Assembly (NCBI RefSeq): GCF_000971115.1 | Contig: NZ_BBLV01000001.1 | Location: forward strand, 1-64,000 | Reading direction: 5' to 3' | Source of the DNA: Demequina gelatinilytica | GTDB taxonomy: Bacteria; Actinomycetota; Actinomycetes; Actinomycetales; Demequinaceae | DNA length: 64,000 nucleotides | Part shown: positions 1 through 8,457 of the stretch, in pieces | How positions within the stretch are numbered: the stretch's first letter is position 1 | How the letters are laid out: each line of letters starts with the position of its first letter | Translations under genes and position numbers: made by a program | Notes under the pieces: generated by a model | Seen by the model: only the letters and a program-made list of their open reading frames with translations | Told to the model about the DNA's origin: nothing | The model's database searches: none

Positions 1-7
1 CTTCTCT

Positions 8-37
8 ATGTTACTCGGACTTCGGCGCCTTGTCCAA
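8..37 (-). promoter_or_regulatory. Leftward promoter, proximal copy (rrn-like)
   Basis: Reading leftward there is TTGGAC (32-37), an 18-nt spacer and TAACAT (8-13), so the predicted start lies at about base 1. It is nearly identical to the copy 181 bp upstream, including the GCCGAA inside the spacer. Tandem strong promoters of this kind usually precede rRNA operons in actinobacteria; the transcribed gene is outside the window. Confidence 0.6.
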
Positions 38-188
38 TCGCCTTGCGGAGATCGTGTCAGGCCCGGCTGTCCGAGCGGGTTTCCATCTTACATCCTTTTG
101 ACCGGTTCGCTGACCGCTCTCCAGGCTCCGGATGGACCCTCCGTCACTGCGTCTCACCCTTCCGGGCTGCTCGCTGGCAACTCGGAAT

Positions 189-218
189 AAGTTACACAGA
201 TGTTTCGGCGTTGTCCAA
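189..218 (-). promoter_or_regulatory. Leftward promoter, distal copy (rrn-like)
   Basis: TTGGAC (213-218), an 18-nt spacer containing CGCCGAA, and TAACTT (189-194), read leftward. The same spacing and spacer core recur in the copy at 8-37. A third weaker -10-like TAAGAT lies between them. The region around it is visibly less GC-rich than the flanking genes. Confidence 0.6.
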
Positions 219-298
219 CCGAGAGCCGCATAACTTGGTGACACCAGGTACTTCCCTGGGGCCGCGGGCCCCTGCCCGCTGCGGACCGCCTCCGCGGG

Positions 299-1147
299 TC
301 AACGACGCGCCTCCTCGACGCTCTCCTGGAGCCAGTCGAGGAGCTCCTCGGCGTGCAGCAGCACCGAGATGTGTCCAGCGTCGTCGAACCTCCTGAGAGC
401 GGCGCCGGGGATGGCCTCCGCGAGCCAGCGGCCGTGGCTCGCCGGCACCACGCGGTCCTCTCCCCCGTGGGCGATCAAGGTCGCGACCGCACCAGCATCC
501 GCGGGATCGAAGCCCCAGCCCGTGACATAGGCGCGGTCATCGTCGATCATGCCGTCAGGTCCGTGCGCAAGCGCCGCCTCGACGATCCCGGTGAACCAGC
601 GCCACGGTCCGCCAAGGGCCTCATGGTCGGCAGGCGTGAACATCTCGGGATCCCAGTCCTGCGAGAGCTGGGCGCTCAAGGCGGCAGGTCCGAGCGCGGC
701 GGCCTCGAGCTCCTCCCGTCCCCCACGCCCCATCCCGCCGAACCAGTCGAGACCTGCGGCACCGTACGGCGCCAACCCCGCGATCGACGCGGCGGCGAGC
801 ACGCGCCCGGGCATCAGCGCGGCGCACGCGAGAGCGTGAGGCCCTCCTCCCGAGTGGCCGACCACCGCGAACCGCGGCATGCGCAACGCGTCGGCGACGC
901 CGGCGACGTCCTCGACGATGTCCGCCACGTATCGTCCTTCGCGGCGCGTCGAGCCGCCGTAGCCGGGACGATCGAGCGAGACCCACCGGAAGCCGCGCTC
1001 CGTGGCAGGGCGCATGAGCGGCCCCGGCGGCTGGCCGATGTTGGGTGTGCCGTGGTGCCAGAAGAGGGGGACGCCGTCAGCCGGCCCGTCCTCGTACCAG
1101 TGCACGATGCGCCCGTCCGCGCATTGCAGGTCGCCCTCGCTCGCCAT
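299..1147 (-). CDS. Alpha/beta hydrolase
   Basis: A 282-residue alpha/beta-hydrolase-fold protein with no signal peptide, so probably cytoplasmic. It has an oxyanion-hole HHGTP near residue 31, the nucleophile elbow GHSGGG with Ser about residue 99, an acid candidate in GGEDRVV and a C-terminal GHISVLL histidine. The substrate cannot be told from the sequence; esterases, haloperoxidase-like enzymes and lactonases share this layout. The ATG is preceded by TAATGT (1154-1159) six nt away and has no Shine-Dalgarno, so the mRNA is probably leaderless. The gene is divergent from the first sigma gene. A GC hairpin (258-272) lies past its stop. Confidence 0.85.
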   Translation of the reverse strand: MASEGDLQCADGRIVHWYEDGPADGVPLFWHHGTPNIGQPPGPLMRPATERGFRWVSLDRPGYGGSTRREGRYVADIVEDVAGVADALRMPRFAVVGHSGGGPHALACAALMPGRVLAAASIAGLAPYGAAGLDWFGGMGRGGREELEAAALGPAALSAQLSQDWDPEMFTPADHEALGGPWRWFTGIVEAALAHGPDGMIDDDRAYVTGWGFDPADAGAVATLIAHGGEDRVVPASHGRWLAEAIPGAALRRFDDAGHISVLLHAEELLDWLQESVEEARR

Positions 1148-1185
1148 GGCCCGACATTAGCGCCGCGCGCGGCGGTCGACGCCGA

Positions 1186-1211
1186 CCCAACACCTGCGCG
1201 CAAGGATGCGT
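1186..1211 (+). promoter_or_regulatory. ECF-type promoter of the first sigma gene
   Basis: CCCAAC (1186-1191), 17 nt, then CGT (1209-1211). The same AAC-N17-CGT arrangement preceded by CC occurs upstream of the sigma genes at 11155 and 44791 and of the propeller gene at 33907. This is the usual shape of an ECF promoter (AAC -35, CGT -10), which suggests autoregulation. No transcript start is known. Confidence 0.5.
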
Positions 1212-1236
1212 TGTCAGGTGGGACAAGGGAGGTCGG

Positions 1237-1797
1237 ATGCCCAGCTGGGGGGACACGCTCGAGGCGGTGATGCGGGAGCGCGGCGGCGCGCTCTTCGCGT
1301 ACGCCTACGTGCTGACGGGGGATGCGGACGATGCGCAGGACCTGGTGCAGGAGGCGCTCGTGCGGGCGTTCCGACGACGAGGCGCCCCTCAGGGCGTCGA
1401 CCCGGCCCACGCCTACGTGAAGCGCGCGATGCAGACCGCCTTCATCGATGCGCACCGCCGCGCGACGGCGCGTCCCCAGCGTGACCACCGCGAGGCGGAC
1501 CGGGTCGCACCGGACCACGCGCCGGCGACCGACACCCTCGACGCGCTCATGGACGCCGTGACGTCCCTGCCCCCGCGGGAACGCACCTGCATCGTCATGC
1601 GCTACCTCGACGGCCTGAGCGCGCAGGCGATCGCCCATGAGCTGGGGCTGGCGCCCGGCTCTGTCCGGCGATACCTGCACGACGGGATCGCGACGCTGCG
1701 ACGCACGCACGGCGACTTCGGGCTCGAGCCGGCGGACGCCGTCAGCGGCGGCGCCGACCACCACGTGATCGTCACCAGCAAGGGAGGCACGCGATGA
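1237..1797 (+). CDS. ECF sigma factor, SigE-like family (module A)
   Basis: A 186-residue ECF sigma factor. Region 2 is visible as AYAYVLTGDADDAQDLVQEA followed by AHAYVKRAM and FIDAHRRA (core binding and -10 reading). Region 4 starts at LPPRERTCIVMRYLDG and contains the HTH segment ELGLAPGSVRRYL (-35 reading). A tail of about 30 residues follows with GLEPADAVSGG, which recurs in the paralogues. Start chosen at ATG 1237 because GGGAGG lies just upstream and the paralogues begin at the same point; an earlier in-frame start would add an Arg-rich extension. It overlaps the next gene by ATGA, so the two are translationally coupled. Confidence 0.93.
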   Translation: MPSWGDTLEAVMRERGGALFAYAYVLTGDADDAQDLVQEALVRAFRRRGAPQGVDPAHAYVKRAMQTAFIDAHRRATARPQRDHREADRVAPDHAPATDTLDALMDAVTSLPPRERTCIVMRYLDGLSAQAIAHELGLAPGSVRRYLHDGIATLRRTHGDFGLEPADAVSGGADHHVIVTSKGGTR

Positions 1798-3242
1798 GCA
1801 GCGAGCTGGAGAAGGCCATGGAGCGCCGGGTCGCCGCGGGCCTTGCGGAGTACGGCGAGCGGGCCGACGCGATGGTGCCGCTCGCCCGCGCGCGCGTCCG
1901 ACGTGCCAGGACGATGCGAGCGCTGGGCACCGCGGGCCTCGCGGCCGTGGCGGTGGCCGCGGTCACCACGGTCGCGATCGCAGCGGGCGCCCGGGAGACG
2001 GTGGCGCCGGCGACGGCGAGCCCCACGCCGAGCGCATCCGCCGGCGTGGATGGGGCGCGGGACCCGCACGCGGCGCTCACCGCGGAGGACCTGCTCGCCG
2101 AGCAGGGAGGACCCGAGGACATCGCGCAGATCGCGATCCTGTGCGACGGGGCCGTGCCCCGCACCTGCGAGGAGGTGCGGTTCGGGGACTGGCAGATGCT
2201 GCAGCTCGAACCGGACGCGGCGCGGGTCGAGGTCTCCACGACCGACACCACCGCGACCGTCGGGTGGGGCGTGACCTACCAGGGCGACACGCCTCTCACC
2301 TACCTGCCGGACCTGGTCTACCCCCAGATCGAGCCGACGTGGACCTCGGTCGACGACGCGATCAGCAGGCTCACGGATCTCTCCATCCAGATCGACGCGG
2401 AGCCGGCGAGCATCGCGCCGGGGAGCACCGCGACCGGTACCGCGACCGTGGCGCTCGCACAGGGCTCGGCCGTGGCCCCCGGCACGTCCATCGACATGAC
2501 CGTGCTGGTTCCCGTCCCGTTCGCGGACGCCGCGGACACGCGCGAGCTGTGGCTGCTCGCGAGCATCGGCGGCACCCCGGTGATCGCGTCCGACGCGGAG
2601 GCCTCGACGGCCCAGACGATCACGGCCGACGACCTGATCGCGACCGAGGTCTCACGCACCATGGAGGACTTCGACCGCGGAGCCGCGCAGGCGGGGCTGC
2701 ACTGCACCGTCGAGCCGGGGCTCAACCCCCGCACGGACACGGTGGAGCAGGACTCCTTCGATCCGGTCTGCGACGCCGTCTGGCTGAGCGACGGGACCCC
2801 GCTGCTGCGGGTCACCGAGATGACCTTCGACGTCGACGAGGCCAACGACGTGGCGAGGATCCGATGGACCCTGCAGAACACCTCGGGGGTGCCGCTCTCG
2901 CTCGACACCGGCGGCATGACCCTCGCGATCGAGCAGCCGGTGGATCCCATGCCTCTGAACGACGGCGGGATCGTGTTCACCTCGGACGGGACGCTCATCG
3001 CGGGCAGCCTGTGGGCCTCGGAGACCGAGCGGTTCGGCCTGGTCCAGCGGGCGAGCACGGTGGAGACGGTCCAGCCATGGGAGCAGGTCGTGGGCGAACG
3101 CGAGGTGTTCCTCTCCGAGATCGGCGATCTCGCGTCGGCGCGGTTCTCGGTCCACGTGCGCGTCGCGCACGACGACGACACCGTGAGGACTCCGGAGGTG
3201 TTCCTCGAGTCGACGTGGGAGGGCGGGGACAGCTCGCAGTGA
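1794..3242 (+). CDS. Sigma-coupled single-pass membrane protein, two repeats of an unnamed domain (module A)
   Basis: 482 residues. The first ~42 are cytoplasmic and end in RVRRARTMR; a membrane segment spans about 44-66; a Ser/Pro/Thr/Ala linker follows; the rest is extracellular. Two copies of a ~190-residue domain can be seen, beginning at LTAEDL (about 95) and ITADDL (about 270). The second has the family marks: a Cys after Gln-Ala, a Cys two or three residues before a Trp, WTLQNTSGVPLSL, SLWASETERF and a final VFLESTW. No zinc anti-sigma HxxxCxxC motif is present. Coupling to the sigma gene by ATGA suggests a sensor/anti-sigma role, which is inference. Confidence 0.8.
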   Translation: MSSELEKAMERRVAAGLAEYGERADAMVPLARARVRRARTMRALGTAGLAAVAVAAVTTVAIAAGARETVAPATASPTPSASAGVDGARDPHAALTAEDLLAEQGGPEDIAQIAILCDGAVPRTCEEVRFGDWQMLQLEPDAARVEVSTTDTTATVGWGVTYQGDTPLTYLPDLVYPQIEPTWTSVDDAISRLTDLSIQIDAEPASIAPGSTATGTATVALAQGSAVAPGTSIDMTVLVPVPFADAADTRELWLLASIGGTPVIASDAEASTAQTITADDLIATEVSRTMEDFDRGAAQAGLHCTVEPGLNPRTDTVEQDSFDPVCDAVWLSDGTPLLRVTEMTFDVDEANDVARIRWTLQNTSGVPLSLDTGGMTLAIEQPVDPMPLNDGGIVFTSDGTLIAGSLWASETERFGLVQRASTVETVQPWEQVVGEREVFLSEIGDLASARFSVHVRVAHDDDTVRTPEVFLESTWEGGDSSQ

Positions 3243-3303
3243 GGTGATGGCGTGATCACGTCCGCGCTGGCAGGATCGGGCGCACGACCGGATCGGAGAT
3301 GGC

Positions 3304-3819
3304 ATGGGGCGGTGGGGGCGCGCGCTCGACGGCACGATGCGCGAGCACGGGGAGGCGATCTTCGCTCACGCCCGCGCGCTGGCTGGCGATGACGCAGCCG
3401 CGACCGCTCTGGTCGAGGAGGCGCTCGTGGAGACCTTCTCGCACGGCCACGTCCCCGAGTCCCCCACCGCGGGCATGCGAGCCGTGATGAGGACGATGCG
3501 CCGCGCCGCCGTGCGCGCCACCGCGCCGCCCGTCCCGCCCGCGCCGCCGGAGGGACGCGCCGACGCATCGTCCCTCGCGCGCGAAGCCCTCACGACGCTG
3601 CCCCGACGGGAGCGCGCGCTCACGGTGCTGCGCTACGGCGAGGGGCTGGCTGTCGAGGCGATCGCCGAGGAGGCCGGGCTCAAGGAGCGCGATGTGCGGG
3701 AGGGTCTCACCCGCGCCGTAAGGCTGCTGCTCTCCGCCTACCCGGGCATCGGGCTCACCGTCGAGGACGCGCTCGAGGGCGGCATGCTCGAGACGGCCTC
3801 CGTCGAGGAGGCGTGGTGA
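3304..3819 (+). CDS. Degenerate ECF sigma-like protein (module B)
   Basis: 171 residues, a paralogue of the module A sigma factor. Region 4 is recognisable (LPRRERALTVLRYGEGL, then EEAGLKERDVREGL) and the tail LTVEDALEGG matches. Region 2 is eroded: the acidic core-binding stretch reads AAATALVEEALVETF, and the segment that is FIDAHRRA in module A reads RRAAVRATA, losing the usual -10-reading residues. It may bind core or its partner without normal promoter recognition. No CCCAAC-N17-CGT box precedes it and only 61 bp separate it from module A, so it is probably read from that operon. Weak ribosome site (GGAG) before ATG 3304. Confidence 0.8.
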   Translation: MGRWGRALDGTMREHGEAIFAHARALAGDDAAATALVEEALVETFSHGHVPESPTAGMRAVMRTMRRAAVRATAPPVPPAPPEGRADASSLAREALTTLPRRERALTVLRYGEGLAVEAIAEEAGLKERDVREGLTRAVRLLLSAYPGIGLTVEDALEGGMLETASVEEAW

Positions 3820-5333
3820 GCGCGGCGCTCGAGCGCGCCATCGCGGCGGACGCGGAGGCGGGACGCGTCCTCGCGCACGCGCGCAAGGACGAGGTCCACA
3901 CGCGCGCAGGCTCGGCGGCATCGAGGCGGCGACGACGGCGGACGGCGCTGCTCGGTGGAGGCGCGGGTGCGGGCCTGGTCGCGGTGGCGGTGGCGCTCGG
4001 CGCCGTCGGCGCGGGAGGTCCCGCGGGGGCGGGCCCCGACGACCGTGATGCCGCCGCGGCGCCGAGCACCTCGGCGAGCGCATCCTCGGCTCCGGTGTCG
4101 GAAGGCGTGGGCACCATCTACGCGGAAGAGCTCATCGCGAGCGCCAAGCCGCGAGTGCGTGGCCTGCCGGTGCGGGGCCAGGCCGCCGTGCTGTGCCCGT
4201 CGGGCCTGGAGGCGGGCTCGATCGCACGATGCACGGCGGTGACCGTCGGCGAGTCGGCGCTGCTGGTCGCGGACTCGAGCATCTCGCGCATGGACCGGTT
4301 CGTGGCGGACGGCCACGCGCGGGTCAACGTGGCGGTCATGTTCACCGTGACGGGCTCACGCGCGCTCGCGGTCTCGGACGTCCTCTCCCCCGGCGTCATC
4401 GTGAGCGACCCCGATGCCGAATCCGACGGCTGGCTCGGCGGCGACAGGGCGACCTCCCTGTGGAACGGCTACACCACGCGCAGCGTGGTGATGCCTGAGC
4501 GGCCCTGGGGAGGCACGCTGGAGCCGACCTCCTACCTCTCGAGCAACCTCTCCGCGGATGCGGCCGCCCCCGACCCCGGCGAGCAGCGCGATCCCGTGTG
4601 GGCCGTCGCGAACGCCGGGGCGAACGCCGAGGGCACCGTCGTGACCAGCTGGGTCGAGGTCGAGGCGCGGACCGTCGATCCCGAGTCGACCCTGCTGCTG
4701 GAGGTGTCGACCCCGGTCCGTCCGGAGCTGGAAGGCCTTACCGCGAACGAGATCGCCGTCGGCTTCACCGAGCGGAGCCGGGACGATGCGGACCGGGAGG
4801 GCGCCACACGGGCCCTCCTGTGCGACGTGGACGATGCCTGGCGCAGGGAGGTGGACGAGCTGGGGTGGACCGTGCGGGACGGGTGCGCCGCGGGGTGGGT
4901 GGACGGCACCTACCTCAGCGCGGACGCGAACACCGACTGGGTCACCGATGGCGGTGCCGTCTGGGAGGTGCGCAACGCCTCCGGCGGCGAGCTGCTGATG
5001 AACTCGCTCACGGTGATCGTCGAGCACGACGCCGCCTCGCTCGAGCCGTCCCGGAGCGACACGTTGGGCGAGGGGTACGGCATCGCGTTCGATACCAACG
5101 CGTGGACCGGCGCGACCACCCGGTCGGCTGCGATCGCCACGTACGGCTACCCGCAGGGCTTCGCCTGGGAGCGCATGGGCGCCTGGTGGACCGAGCTGAC
5201 GAACGGCCAGCTCGCGGAGCTGGGCGAGCGAGGCGCGGCGACGGCCCAGGTCGCGATGCCCTTCCTGGGCGACGACAGCAGGATCCTGGTGCTCGAGGTG
5301 CCTCTGCCGCTCGACGAGCCCGTCGACGGCTGA
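3816..5333 (+). CDS. Sigma-coupled single-pass membrane protein, two repeats of the unnamed domain (module B)
   Basis: 505 residues from GTG 3816, which overlaps the sigma stop (GTGA) and has GAGGAG at 3805-3810; GTG 3813 would add one residue. The cytoplasmic tail ends in RRRRRRTALLGGG; the membrane segment is about 48-68, then an Ala/Ser linker. Domain 1 begins near IYAEELIAS and has RGQAAVLC; domain 2 begins near LTANEIAVGF with TRALLCDV, CAAGWV, WEVRNASG and ends in ILVLEVPL. It shares the layout of the module A partner but has diverged strongly. Role as sensor or anti-sigma is inferred from gene coupling only. Confidence 0.78.
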   Translation: MSAALERAIAADAEAGRVLAHARKDEVHTRAGSAASRRRRRRTALLGGGAGAGLVAVAVALGAVGAGGPAGAGPDDRDAAAAPSTSASASSAPVSEGVGTIYAEELIASAKPRVRGLPVRGQAAVLCPSGLEAGSIARCTAVTVGESALLVADSSISRMDRFVADGHARVNVAVMFTVTGSRALAVSDVLSPGVIVSDPDAESDGWLGGDRATSLWNGYTTRSVVMPERPWGGTLEPTSYLSSNLSADAAAPDPGEQRDPVWAVANAGANAEGTVVTSWVEVEARTVDPESTLLLEVSTPVRPELEGLTANEIAVGFTERSRDDADREGATRALLCDVDDAWRREVDELGWTVRDGCAAGWVDGTYLSADANTDWVTDGGAVWEVRNASGGELLMNSLTVIVEHDAASLEPSRSDTLGEGYGIAFDTNAWTGATTRSAAIATYGYPQGFAWERMGAWWTELTNGQLAELGERGAATAQVAMPFLGDDSRILVLEVPLPLDEPVDG

Positions 5334-5393
5334 CACCGCCATGCGGCCGCCGTGCCGCGGTGGGAGGATCGAAGGGTTCCTCGAGGGGGCGAT

Positions 5394-5909
5394 GTGAGCC
5401 ACTGGGAGAAGGTGCTCGACGCGACGATGCAGGCGCGCGCCGCCGATCTCTTCGCCTACGCGCACACCCTGACCGGGGACGATGCCATCGCAGCCCGCGT
5501 GGTCGAGGACGCGCTCGCCGCCGTGTTCGGCAGGCGCGGCTATCCCCGCACGGTCGACGAGGCCTACCCCGCGCTCGAGCACGCCATCCGGCGGGCGGCG
5601 GTGCGAGCGCACGCGTCCCCAGCCGTGGCCGGAACGGTCGAGGCCGACGGCCCGCCGTCGCTCCCGGAGGACCTGCACCACCTCCCCACCCGCGAACGGG
5701 CGCTGCTCGCGATGCGCTACGTCGACGGCCTCGCGGTCCCTGCGATCGGCGAGGAGACGGGGCTGCATCGCAGCGCGATCGAGGAGGCGCTCACGCACGC
5801 GGTCCAGGCGCTCGCGCTCTCGCACCCCGACCTCCGCCTGTCCGTCGAGGATGCGCTCGAGGGGGGCAGCGTCGCGCAGGACGAGGTCACGATCGGCGGG
5901 GAGCGGTGA
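5394..5909 (+). CDS. Degenerate ECF sigma-like protein (module C)
   Basis: 171 residues, the same length as the module B protein. Start chosen at GTG 5394, where VSHWEKVLDATM aligns with the paralogues and GAGGGGG lies upstream; an ATG at 5352 would add 14 residues. Region 4 is present (LPTRERALLAMRYVDGL, EETGLHRSAIEEAL) with the tail LSVEDALEGG. Region 2 has lost the standard DAQDLVQEA core (it reads IAARVVEDALAAVF) and the FIDxHRR motif (RRAAVRAHA). Like module B, it is therefore a doubtful promoter reader. It lies 60 bp after the module B membrane gene and overlaps the next gene by GTGA. Confidence 0.8.
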   Translation: MSHWEKVLDATMQARAADLFAYAHTLTGDDAIAARVVEDALAAVFGRRGYPRTVDEAYPALEHAIRRAAVRAHASPAVAGTVEADGPPSLPEDLHHLPTRERALLAMRYVDGLAVPAIGEETGLHRSAIEEALTHAVQALALSHPDLRLSVEDALEGGSVAQDEVTIGGER

Positions 5910-6838
5910 ACGGGGCGCTCGCTGCCGCGCTCGCTCCGCGGGACGGCGACCTGGACCCCGATGCCGTCGCGGCCGCGACCGCGCGAGCGCGCCGTCGCAT
6001 CGTGAGGAGGCGGCGACGCACCGCGACCGGCGCCGTGGCGGCAGGGGCCGTGGTGCTCGCGGGTGCCGCCGTGACGGCCGTGCTCGCGACGTCGCCCGCA
6101 GACGGCCCCGGCGGCATGCCCGCCGCGGATCCGGTCGACCCGCTCGAGCGCGTGGAGCGCAGCGTGCCCGCTGCGGAGCCTCGGGCCGACGCGGTCACCG
6201 CCGACGCATGGGTGGCGGGCTTCGCGCCCCGCACCGACGACGAGGCGCTGGCGGCGGACCGGCAGGCCGCGCTGCTGTGCGAGGTGCCGGACGCGCTTCA
6301 GGGCCTGACCGCGAGCGAGGCGGCGTGGCTGGGGCTCGAACCCCCCGCGTGCCTGGCAGGTTCCGTCGCCGGGCCGGTCCTCGAGCCGTCCCACGGCGTC
6401 CAGGTGGTCGACGGCGTCAACGGCAGCGCGGCCGACGTGGCGTGGGCGGCCGTCAACGTGTCCGACCAGGCGATCGTCACGGCGGGCTGGTCGGTCCTGT
6501 TCGAGACCGCGCCGGAGGCCGCACCATCCGAGGCGACCGCCTCGGTCCTGGGCTCGGTCACCCTCACGCGGTCCCTGTGGCTGGACGCGGCCCACCGCAG
6601 CCTCCCCTCGCCCGCCTCGCCGCGGTGGCGCGAGCTGGGCAGCGGCTCCACGCTGCTCGCGCAGACACACCTCGACCCGGACCGGACCGTGTCGGGCGCC
6701 ACCATCGACGCGGCCGCGCTGCGCACCGCGATCGCGGACGGCGCCGCGGTCACCGGCGCCGTGGTGGTGCCCTTCGAGGACGATCCGTCGACCGTGATGG
6801 TGCTCGAGGTCCCCCTCACCGGGATGGAGCCGTGGTGA
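5906..6838 (+). CDS. Sigma-coupled single-pass membrane protein, one copy of the unnamed domain (module C)
   Basis: 310 residues from GTG 5906, overlapping the sigma stop. The cytoplasmic tail is followed by the Arg cluster RRRIVRRRRRTATG and a membrane segment at about 36-58. One extracellular domain begins at VTADAWVAGF and shows DRQAALLCEV, a second Cys in PPACLAG, WAAVNVSDQAIV and a terminal VMVLEVPL. This is the shortest partner in the array and gives the best view of a single domain. Function unknown. Confidence 0.78.
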   Translation: MNGALAAALAPRDGDLDPDAVAAATARARRRIVRRRRRTATGAVAAGAVVLAGAAVTAVLATSPADGPGGMPAADPVDPLERVERSVPAAEPRADAVTADAWVAGFAPRTDDEALAADRQAALLCEVPDALQGLTASEAAWLGLEPPACLAGSVAGPVLEPSHGVQVVDGVNGSAADVAWAAVNVSDQAIVTAGWSVLFETAPEAAPSEATASVLGSVTLTRSLWLDAAHRSLPSPASPRWRELGSGSTLLAQTHLDPDRTVSGATIDAAALRTAIADGAAVTGAVVVPFEDDPSTVMVLEVPLTGMEPW

Positions 6839-8382
6839 CCGGGGACCTGGTCGAGGCGCTCGAGGCCGATGCCGGACCGGGCCCCGGGAGGGACGGCTTC
6901 GCGGGAGTCGCGGGCCGTGCGCGAGCACGCGCACGCCGCGGCCGGCGCTCGCGCGCGGTCGCCTGGGCGGCGGCAGCGTGCGTGGTGCTGGGCGGCGCCG
7001 CGATCGTGCTGCCGTCCTGGGATCGGGGCGAGGAGCCCCAGGTCACCCGGACCCTGACCCGCGCCCCCACCGTGTTCGCCGAGGACCTGACCGGCACCGT
7101 CGTCGACCGCACGCGAGGTGTGGCGTCGGTAGCACCCGCGCAGGCCTCGGTGCTGTGCTCGGTGCGGTCCGAGGCGAACCCCTGGGCGGCATCGTCCGAC
7201 GGCGGCAGCCTGCCGGTGCGCTCGGTCTGCACGGCGGCATGGGCGGGCGACGCGCCGATGCTCGCGGTGGATCCCGCCCGCACGCACCTCACCGCGTACG
7301 TGGGCGAGAAGAGCGCGGTGATCACGGTCGAATGGGCGTTGCGCAACCGCGCGGATGCACCGCTGGCGCTCGATGCCGGCGGTGTCCTGACGTCCCTCAC
7401 CACGGAGTCGACCGCCGTCACGACCGATCGGGAGTACGACCAGGACCGCTTCGCGGGCGGGTCGCTGTGGGCGTCGAACACGCAGCGCTACGCGTCGCTC
7501 AGCGGGGACTCGCGCCCCGTCACGGTCGAGCCCGGCGAGTACCTCCAGGGATCGACGCGCTTCACCGGCACCGCGCCGGAACCTGGAGCGCCGCGGGATG
7601 CCGTGTGGGACATCGCCACCGGTGCGGCCTGGCCGACCCTGGGCGTGCAGATCAGGGTCCAGCCGTTCGGCCTGTCCGGCGCCACCGAGCTGTTCCTCGA
7701 GGCGGAGACCTCGACCGAGCGCCTGGCGCCGGGCGTGAGCGCGGACACCCTGGTCGCCGACCTCACGCCCCGCGCGCCCGGCGAGTCCCGTGACGGCGCT
7801 CAGGCCGCCCTGCTGTGCAAGGTCCCCCCTGAGCTCCGGCCCGAACCCGGCGGCGCCTTCCCGTACGCGGCCGGCGAGGTGACGTGCCGGGCCGGATGGC
7901 TCCCCGACGCGGTGGTGGTCGATCAGTCGTCGCTCGCGCTCACCGCAGGCGAGATCGCACCGGTGGTCGGCTGGGGCGTCGTCTCGCGCGCCGAGGGCGC
8001 CCTCACCGTATCGGGATGGAGCCTGCTTATCGAGAGCGGTTCCCTGGCGGACGGGACGGCACCGCTGCTGCGGCTCGGCTCCGCGGTGGTGACCACTGCC
8101 ACGGCGTGGGATCCCGACGGCCACCGCACGGCGCTGCTCGACAACGCGACGATGGAGATCGACGTCGACCCGGGTGAGGCCATCACGGGGTACGACTCGC
8201 TCTTCCCCGCGATGCTCACCGACGGCCAGCCGATCGATGTCGACGCGGTCGCGATGGCGATCGCGAGCGGCGGCGCGGCAACCGCGCAGGTCGAGGTGCC
8301 GTTCCTTGATGACGCCCGCAGGGTCCTGATCCTCGAGACCCCGCTCGCGGGACCCTTGGCCTCCCCGTCCGCATCACCCTGA
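6835..8382 (+). CDS. Membrane protein of the same family without its own sigma gene (module D)
   Basis: 515 residues from GTG 6835, overlapping the module C membrane gene by GTGA. A cytoplasmic tail rich in Ala/Arg ([17 protein letters not shown]) leads to a membrane segment at about 42-60. Two domains follow: the first from VFAEDLTGTV with SVLCSV, CTAAWAGDAP, WALRNRADAPLALD, SLWASNTQRY, TVEPGEYL and ELFLEAET; the second from VSADTLVADL with AQAALLCKV, CRAGWL and ILETPL. It is the only member directly following another membrane gene rather than a sigma gene, so it may act with the module C sigma or have lost its own. Confidence 0.78.
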   Translation: MTGDLVEALEADAGPGPGRDGFAGVAGRARARARRGRRSRAVAWAAAACVVLGGAAIVLPSWDRGEEPQVTRTLTRAPTVFAEDLTGTVVDRTRGVASVAPAQASVLCSVRSEANPWAASSDGGSLPVRSVCTAAWAGDAPMLAVDPARTHLTAYVGEKSAVITVEWALRNRADAPLALDAGGVLTSLTTESTAVTTDREYDQDRFAGGSLWASNTQRYASLSGDSRPVTVEPGEYLQGSTRFTGTAPEPGAPRDAVWDIATGAAWPTLGVQIRVQPFGLSGATELFLEAETSTERLAPGVSADTLVADLTPRAPGESRDGAQAALLCKVPPELRPEPGGAFPYAAGEVTCRAGWLPDAVVVDQSSLALTAGEIAPVVGWGVVSRAEGALTVSGWSLLIESGSLADGTAPLLRLGSAVVTTATAWDPDGHRTALLDNATMEIDVDPGEAITGYDSLFPAMLTDGQPIDVDAVAMAIASGGAATAQVEVPFLDDARRVLILETPLAGPLASPSASP

Positions 8383-8457
8383 AGCCGGACCCTGCGTTTC
8401 CGTCCGCGCATGCGTCTGAAGCGGTGGAAGGATTCACGCGACGGGACGGGGGCTGCG

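Noticed and set aside
258-272. GC hairpin as a strong terminator of the first hydrolase
   Set aside because: Six-base stem without a T run in very GC-rich DNA; could arise by chance.
8383-8457. A CCCAAC-N17-CGT box for module E
   Set aside because: The bases before CGT at this spacing do not contain AAC; only a loose CCTGCG/ATGCGT resemblance exists with different spacing.
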